From NCBI GenBank assembly GCA_003567005.1, contig PXBF01000107.1:1-64000 (forward strand): DNA of 64,000 nucleotides, in the 5' to 3' direction. Both the position numbers and the translations under genes were made by a program. Positions 61,482-64,000 of the stretch are shown here, in pieces. The notes under the pieces are model-generated. The model worked only from the letters and a program-made list of their open reading frames with translations. It did no database searches and was not told the origin of the DNA. This DNA is from PVC group bacterium. GTDB taxonomy: Bacteria; Verrucomicrobiota; Kiritimatiellia; UBA8416. Within the stretch, counting starts at the first letter, position 1, and the number at the start of each line of letters is the position of its first letter.

Positions 61482-62411
61482 ATGCTGAAACAATCCATAT
61501 GGTCTGTGCTGTTGTGTGCCGCGTCATTTCACTTGTTGGGCTGTGGCCGCGTGGGGCAACAAGATGCACGGGAGCAGCGTCACCAGTTGGTCGTGGAGGC
61601 CTACGAAAAAATAGAAGCGGGTGAATATCGCGAAGCTGGGCGTTTGTTGCGTGCTGTATTGGATTCGCATCCCACCATGGCGCGGCCGCATCTTGATTTA
61701 GCGATGATCTTTCATGAGCATCGTAGGGATTATATTCGGGCTATCTATCACTATCACCGGTACATGGAGTTGCGTCCGAATACAGAAAAGTCTGATATGA
61801 TTCGTGCCCGTATCGATCAAGCGAAGGTTGCCTTTGTTTCGTCATATATACGTTCTTTGCCGGATGAAATTGTGGCGGCCCACATTCGCGATTTGGAGGA
61901 AGCAGGTGTTTTGGATGATCGTGCTGCAGTGCAAGCGGAGGTAACGGAGCGCGAACCTGTGGTTGTGTCTGAAGAACTGGAGCGTGAATTGGCGGCGGCG
62001 CATGATACCGTGTCGGAACAGCGGCTAGCGTTACGCGCACTGCGTGAGGAGCGCGAAGGGTTGCAAGCAGATCAGGAGCGAAGCGAGGAACAGCTACGGG
62101 CGTATGAATCCAAGATTGAAGCATTGCAAGACGAGTTGGAGCGATTGGCAGACATTATTGCCAGTACCCGTGCCGCGGTACCGGCTGCCTCTCCACATGA
62201 TGAGGTGGATGATCTTGCGCCGGATACATCGACATTGCGTACTTACAGGGTGCGTGCCAATGATTCGCTTTCCGGGATTGCACAGCGCGTTTACGGGGAT
62301 GCCGCAAAATGGCGTTTGATTCAGGAGGCAAATCGAGAGGTTCTCGGTGAATCCGAAGTCCTTCGGATTGGTCAGGTTTTAGTGATTCCGGATGTTGATA
62401 ACAGGAGATAA
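61482..62411 (+). CDS. LysM lipoprotein with TPR-like and coiled-coil parts
   Basis: 309 residues. Lipobox HLLGC with Cys 25. Residues 30-120 form TPR-like helices (AYEKIEAGEYREAGRLLRAV); 160-225 a coiled coil (EELERELAAAHDTVSEQRLA); the end TYRVRANDSLSGIAQRVYGD, WRLIQEANREVL, IGQVLVIPDV is a LysM domain that binds peptidoglycan. It is anchored in the outer or inner membrane and may attach the cell wall. Five bp separate it from the next gene. Confidence 0.85.
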   Translation: MLKQSIWSVLLCAASFHLLGCGRVGQQDAREQRHQLVVEAYEKIEAGEYREAGRLLRAVLDSHPTMARPHLDLAMIFHEHRRDYIRAIYHYHRYMELRPNTEKSDMIRARIDQAKVAFVSSYIRSLPDEIVAAHIRDLEEAGVLDDRAAVQAEVTEREPVVVSEELERELAAAHDTVSEQRLALRALREEREGLQADQERSEEQLRAYESKIEALQDELERLADIIASTRAAVPAASPHDEVDDLAPDTSTLRTYRVRANDSLSGIAQRVYGDAAKWRLIQEANREVLGESEVLRIGQVLVIPDVDNRR

Positions 62412-62416
62412 GGACA

Positions 62417-63082
62417 ATGGCACGATCGTTTGTAGATACGGACTTATTAGAGCCCGATGCATCGGATGATGCTTTGTTGGAAGAAAGTCGTGAACAAGCA
62501 GCAGACCGTTTGGCGCGTCAGAAAGAGCAGATTCAAGAAAAGGTTGCAGATGCGGCCGAAGAAATTGAACGGTTACAGTTACGCCAGAAAGAGCTCGAGC
62601 AAGCCCGCCAAGCCTTGCGTGAGTTGCACCGGAAACAGCATGAATATGAAGAGGGAAAAAAGGTTTTAATAGAAAAGCTGCATCGCAAGGCGATTTTGCT
62701 TGAGAAAGAACAGGTGCGTTTGACGCGTGTTTTGGAGTTGGTGACGGTCACGCGCGAAGATTTCGAGGCGATGCTGCGTGAATTACGTGAGATTCGTGAG
62801 GATCAATGGTCGGAGAGTGGGTTTGAGTCTTCGTTGGATGCAGCCTTAGCCTTATTGGAGAGCATGCGTGGTACGTTTACAAAAGCAAGTGCGCGTCTGG
62901 AAGCCCAAGGTGTAGAGCGTGGAAGTCGTGATCGTGCGGGTAGTGACGCTGGGTCTGACTTGCGAGACGGAGCCGTGCTTTCCGGTAGTTGGGCATTCTG
63001 GTTCCGCGCCGCTTTTGCTTTTGCTCTTTCCCTGGGAGCCGTTGGCGCGATCCTTCTGTTTTTGTTTCACCATATGCGCTAG
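62417..63082 (+). CDS. Coiled-coil membrane protein
   Basis: 221 residues. Residues 20-110 are a long charged coiled coil (KEQIQEKVADAAEEIERLQL); the C-terminus has one membrane helix (FWFRAAFAFALSLGAVGAIL). It follows the LysM gene and probably acts with it. No family is recognised. Confidence 0.7.
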   Translation: MARSFVDTDLLEPDASDDALLEESREQAADRLARQKEQIQEKVADAAEEIERLQLRQKELEQARQALRELHRKQHEYEEGKKVLIEKLHRKAILLEKEQVRLTRVLELVTVTREDFEAMLRELREIREDQWSESGFESSLDAALALLESMRGTFTKASARLEAQGVERGSRDRAGSDAGSDLRDGAVLSGSWAFWFRAAFAFALSLGAVGAILLFLFHHMR

Positions 63083-63085
63083 GGC

Positions 63086-63382
63086 ATGAATGATCGTATG
63101 AAAGTTCCGGGTAAACGTTTCCGTTGGTATGAAGGTATCGTCAGCCGTACAACGCGTCGCAAGCGATCTCTGCAGTATGGCATGAGTAGTGATCGCGTTA
63201 AACAGTATATTCCTGGCCGGCAAGCGCGGCACGATGGTATTGCCATGTGCCTTTTACGTAAGGATATTGCGTCTGCTATGCCCATGCGGCATGCCCAGCG
63301 TGTGGCGAGAAACCGACGGATCTTCATGCTATTATGCGTCTTTTTCGCATTGTGGTGGATGCTTGGCTGGCTGTACTTCTAG
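63086..63382 (+). CDS. Small membrane protein, unknown
   Basis: 98 residues, starting 3 bp after the previous stop. It is very basic (KRFRWYEGIVSRTTRRKRSL) and ends in one membrane helix (IFMLLCVFFALWWMLGWLYF). It overlaps the convergent kinase gene by 51 bp. It might be a chance frame, but the tight spacing to the previous gene and the terminal helix speak for a gene. Confidence 0.55.
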   Translation: MNDRMKVPGKRFRWYEGIVSRTTRRKRSLQYGMSSDRVKQYIPGRQARHDGIAMCLLRKDIASAMPMRHAQRVARNRRIFMLLCVFFALWWMLGWLYF

Positions 63383-64000
63383 TTCTTTTGTTAACAGGTT
63401 TTGCCCTTGTATGATAGCGGTTAGCGTTTCGGAAAGGTCTTGGCGCGTTACAGGTTTTGCCAAGCATGCCCCTACGCCCGCTGCCTTGGCGGCTTGCAGG
63501 TCTAGTTTTTCTGGATAGCCCGTAATGATCATTATGGGTAGGTCAAGGATTAGAGCATGTGCTGCTTTTGCAAGTTCCAATCCGTTTTTCCCGGGCATGA
63601 TAAGATCGGAAATCAAGGCATGTATCGTACCGTCAGCCTTTTTGATATGCGTAAGCGCATCTTGTGGATCGGAGCAAATAATGGGGTCATAACCGATTGA
63701 GGTCAACAGGGGGTGCACCATTCGGCAAATACTGGGATCATCATCCACAAAAAGAATGGCTTGATGATTGCCGGAAGGGTGAGGCCGATGATTCGTCGGT
63801 TGTTCTTGTTCACGTTCAAGTAGAGGTAGGGCGATATGAATTGTCGTTCCTTCTCCTTGTGTGGATTCGATCGCGATGGCGCCACCTGCCGCATCAAGGA
63901 TTGACTTGGCCACGGGGAGGCCCATGCCTGGCCGGTCTTCAGCCTGTTTGGTTGAAAAAAATGGTTCGAACACCCTGTTGAGCAGGTTATCAGGAATTCC
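63332..64000 (-). CDS. Hybrid sensor histidine kinase, C-terminal part (partial)
   Basis: 223 codons visible; the gene runs out of the window. GIPDNLLNRVFEPFFSTK and GMGLPVAKSILDAAGGAI are the F and G2 boxes of the ATPase domain. After a linker, a receiver domain follows (AILFVDDDPSICRMVHPLL, LISDLIMPGKNGLELAK with the phospho-Asp, IMIITGYP, CLAKPVT with the Lys). The sensor part is not seen. It signals by phosphotransfer within one protein. Confidence 0.92.
   Translation of the reverse strand, partial: GIPDNLLNRVFEPFFSTKQAEDRPGMGLPVAKSILDAAGGAIAIESTQGEGTTIHIALPLLEREQEQPTNHRPHPSGNHQAILFVDDDPSICRMVHPLLTSIGYDPIICSDPQDALTHIKKADGTIHALISDLIMPGKNGLELAKAAHALILDLPIMIITGYPEKLDLQAAKAAGVGACLAKPVTRQDLSETLTAIIQGQNLLTKELEVQPAKHPPQCEKDA

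Overview
The window is a 64-kb piece of a Gram-negative bacterial chromosome of moderate GC content. Several things point to the PVC superphylum, perhaps Kiritimatiellota or Lentisphaerae: the BspA-type leucine-rich repeat protein, the four-cysteine L28, PEGA and FHA proteins, a true formylglycine-generating enzyme, and large unrecognised proteins with winged-helix-like or HEAT-like parts. This placement is an inference without a search, and only the Gram-negative surface machinery is well supported.

Layout. Positions 1-140 are the tail of a secreted protein. Positions 361-25286 are one long surface-polysaccharide locus. It holds two PAPS-type sulfotransferases, several GT2 and GT4 glycosyltransferases, methyltransferases, the ABC exporter pair Wzm/Wzt, a module of sulfatase-fold membrane enzyme, anchored protein, methyltransferase and tiny YLDPGTGS protein, the dTDP-rhamnose genes rfbA, rfbC and rfbD (no rfbB here), a lipid-linked-sugar type GT with a DUF2304-like partner, a GT-C-like membrane protein, and a sugar aminotransferase fused to a PIN-like domain. 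The likely product is a rhamnose-containing, methylated and probably sulfated glycan exported by Wzm/Wzt. Two 9-bp G tracts lie inside exporter and membrane-GT genes.

Positions 25462-41179 are mostly housekeeping: rpmB, a divergent YchF-like protein, a DtxR/MntR regulator, maf, dus, a periplasmic redox pair, recO-nth-pyrF, tsaE, a GT4, a TPR lipoprotein, an easily missed 29-residue AURKAIP1/COX24-type protein, and hisG.

A tRNA-Asn gene at 41497-41571 is followed at once by a roughly 4.1-kb island (41576-45693). The island is bounded by an inverted repeat and holds a BspA-like LRR protein with recent 138-bp repeat expansion, between two broken gene fragments. No transposase or integrase is visible.

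Positions 45919-64000 hold aspA and hydG ([FeFe]-hydrogenase maturation), a NarL-type response regulator, an unrecognised 484-residue protein, argS, a PEGA/FHA membrane pair, a formylglycine-generating enzyme, an MFS-HEAT-like fusion, pgi, a LysM lipoprotein with two small membrane proteins, and the 3' part of a hybrid histidine kinase.
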